From positions 1 through 14,528 of the forward strand of contig CALEAR010000335.1 of NCBI GenBank assembly GCA_937943665.1: 14,528 bases of DNA, read 5' to 3'. Shown one piece after another: positions 14,441 to 14,528 of the stretch; position 1 is the first letter of the stretch, and every line of letters begins with the position of its first letter. The DNA comes from an uncultured Alcanivoracaceae bacterium. GTDB lineage: Bacteria; Pseudomonadota; Gammaproteobacteria; Pseudomonadales; Alcanivoracaceae. A model generated the notes under the pieces. It saw only the letters and a program-made list of their open reading frames with translations. It had not been told where the DNA came from and did no database searches. The position numbers and the translations under genes are program-made.

Positions 14441-14528
14441 CAACGACGGGAGGCAACAAGCTGAACGTCACGTTCTTTAACAATCTAAACAGACAAACGT
14501 GTGGGACCTGTTCTGTGCTGTAGTAGTT
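14441..14528 (+). ncRNA. rRNA operon leader with boxB/boxA-like antitermination signals (16S lies beyond the window)
   Basis: GAACG (14463-14467), loop TCA, CGTTC (14471-14475) form a small boxB-like stem. It runs into TTCTTTAACAA (14473-14483), which matches the boxA core TGCTCTTTAACAA of rRNA leaders. ACGTGTGGGACC (14498-14509) resembles the conserved GTGTGGG stretch that follows boxA in leaders of relatives. These elements recruit NusB/NusE-type antitermination factors. No 16S sequence is recognised before the window ends, so the mature gene should start a short way to the right. Confidence 0.85.

Overview
This window is a stretch of core chromosome from a gammaproteobacterium, probably a marine or freshwater relative of the Pseudomonadales/Oceanospirillales. 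The main evidence is gene order: pilS, a PP0621-type small protein, bamD, rluD, pgeF and clpB lie together as I remember them in Pseudomonas, and ilvI, ilvH, ilvC and pssA form a second block known from the same group. Base composition looks moderate (near 50% GC by eye), lower than in most Pseudomonas. No mobile element, CRISPR array, phage gene or tRNA was seen, and I found no clear undescribed multi-gene system. The most unusual items are a degenerate NadE and a structured leader before ilvI.

Layout. Positions 1-1014 (minus) hold the 5' part of pilS, cut by the window edge, preceded by and overlapping a 75-residue membrane-anchored Cys/His protein. nadE (plus) and bamD (minus) converge on a shared hairpin terminator. 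bamD and rluD diverge. rluD overlaps pgeF, and clpB follows behind its own heat-shock (sigma-32 type) promoter. clpB converges with a small exported DUF4124 protein on a symmetrical terminator. After 380 bp of mostly non-coding DNA containing an apparent structured RNA leader come ilvI-ilvH (acetolactate synthase), a terminator, the LysR regulator ilvY (minus), a clear inverted-repeat operator, ilvC (plus) with its terminator, and pssA. The last 370 bp are an A/T-tract-rich upstream region, a near-consensus rRNA promoter, and an rRNA leader with boxB/boxA-like antitermination signals. The 16S gene should begin just beyond the right edge.

How the genes work together. BamD (outer-membrane protein assembly), RluD (23S pseudouridines), PgeF (peptidoglycan precursor editing) and ClpB (disaggregase) are housekeeping or stress functions. 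IlvI/IlvH and IlvC catalyse the first two steps of branched-chain amino-acid synthesis. IlvY is expected to activate ilvC when the AHAS products acetolactate or acetohydroxybutyrate accumulate, so the two transcription units are linked through metabolite levels. PssA makes phosphatidylserine, the precursor of phosphatidylethanolamine.

Two observations deserve follow-up. NadE has an intact synthetase half, but its nitrilase-type glutaminase half appears to have lost the nucleophilic cysteine (Gly151) and the catalytic lysine. The ilvI leader combines several hairpins with a terminator-like hairpin about 100 nt before the gene, which suggests transcription attenuation.
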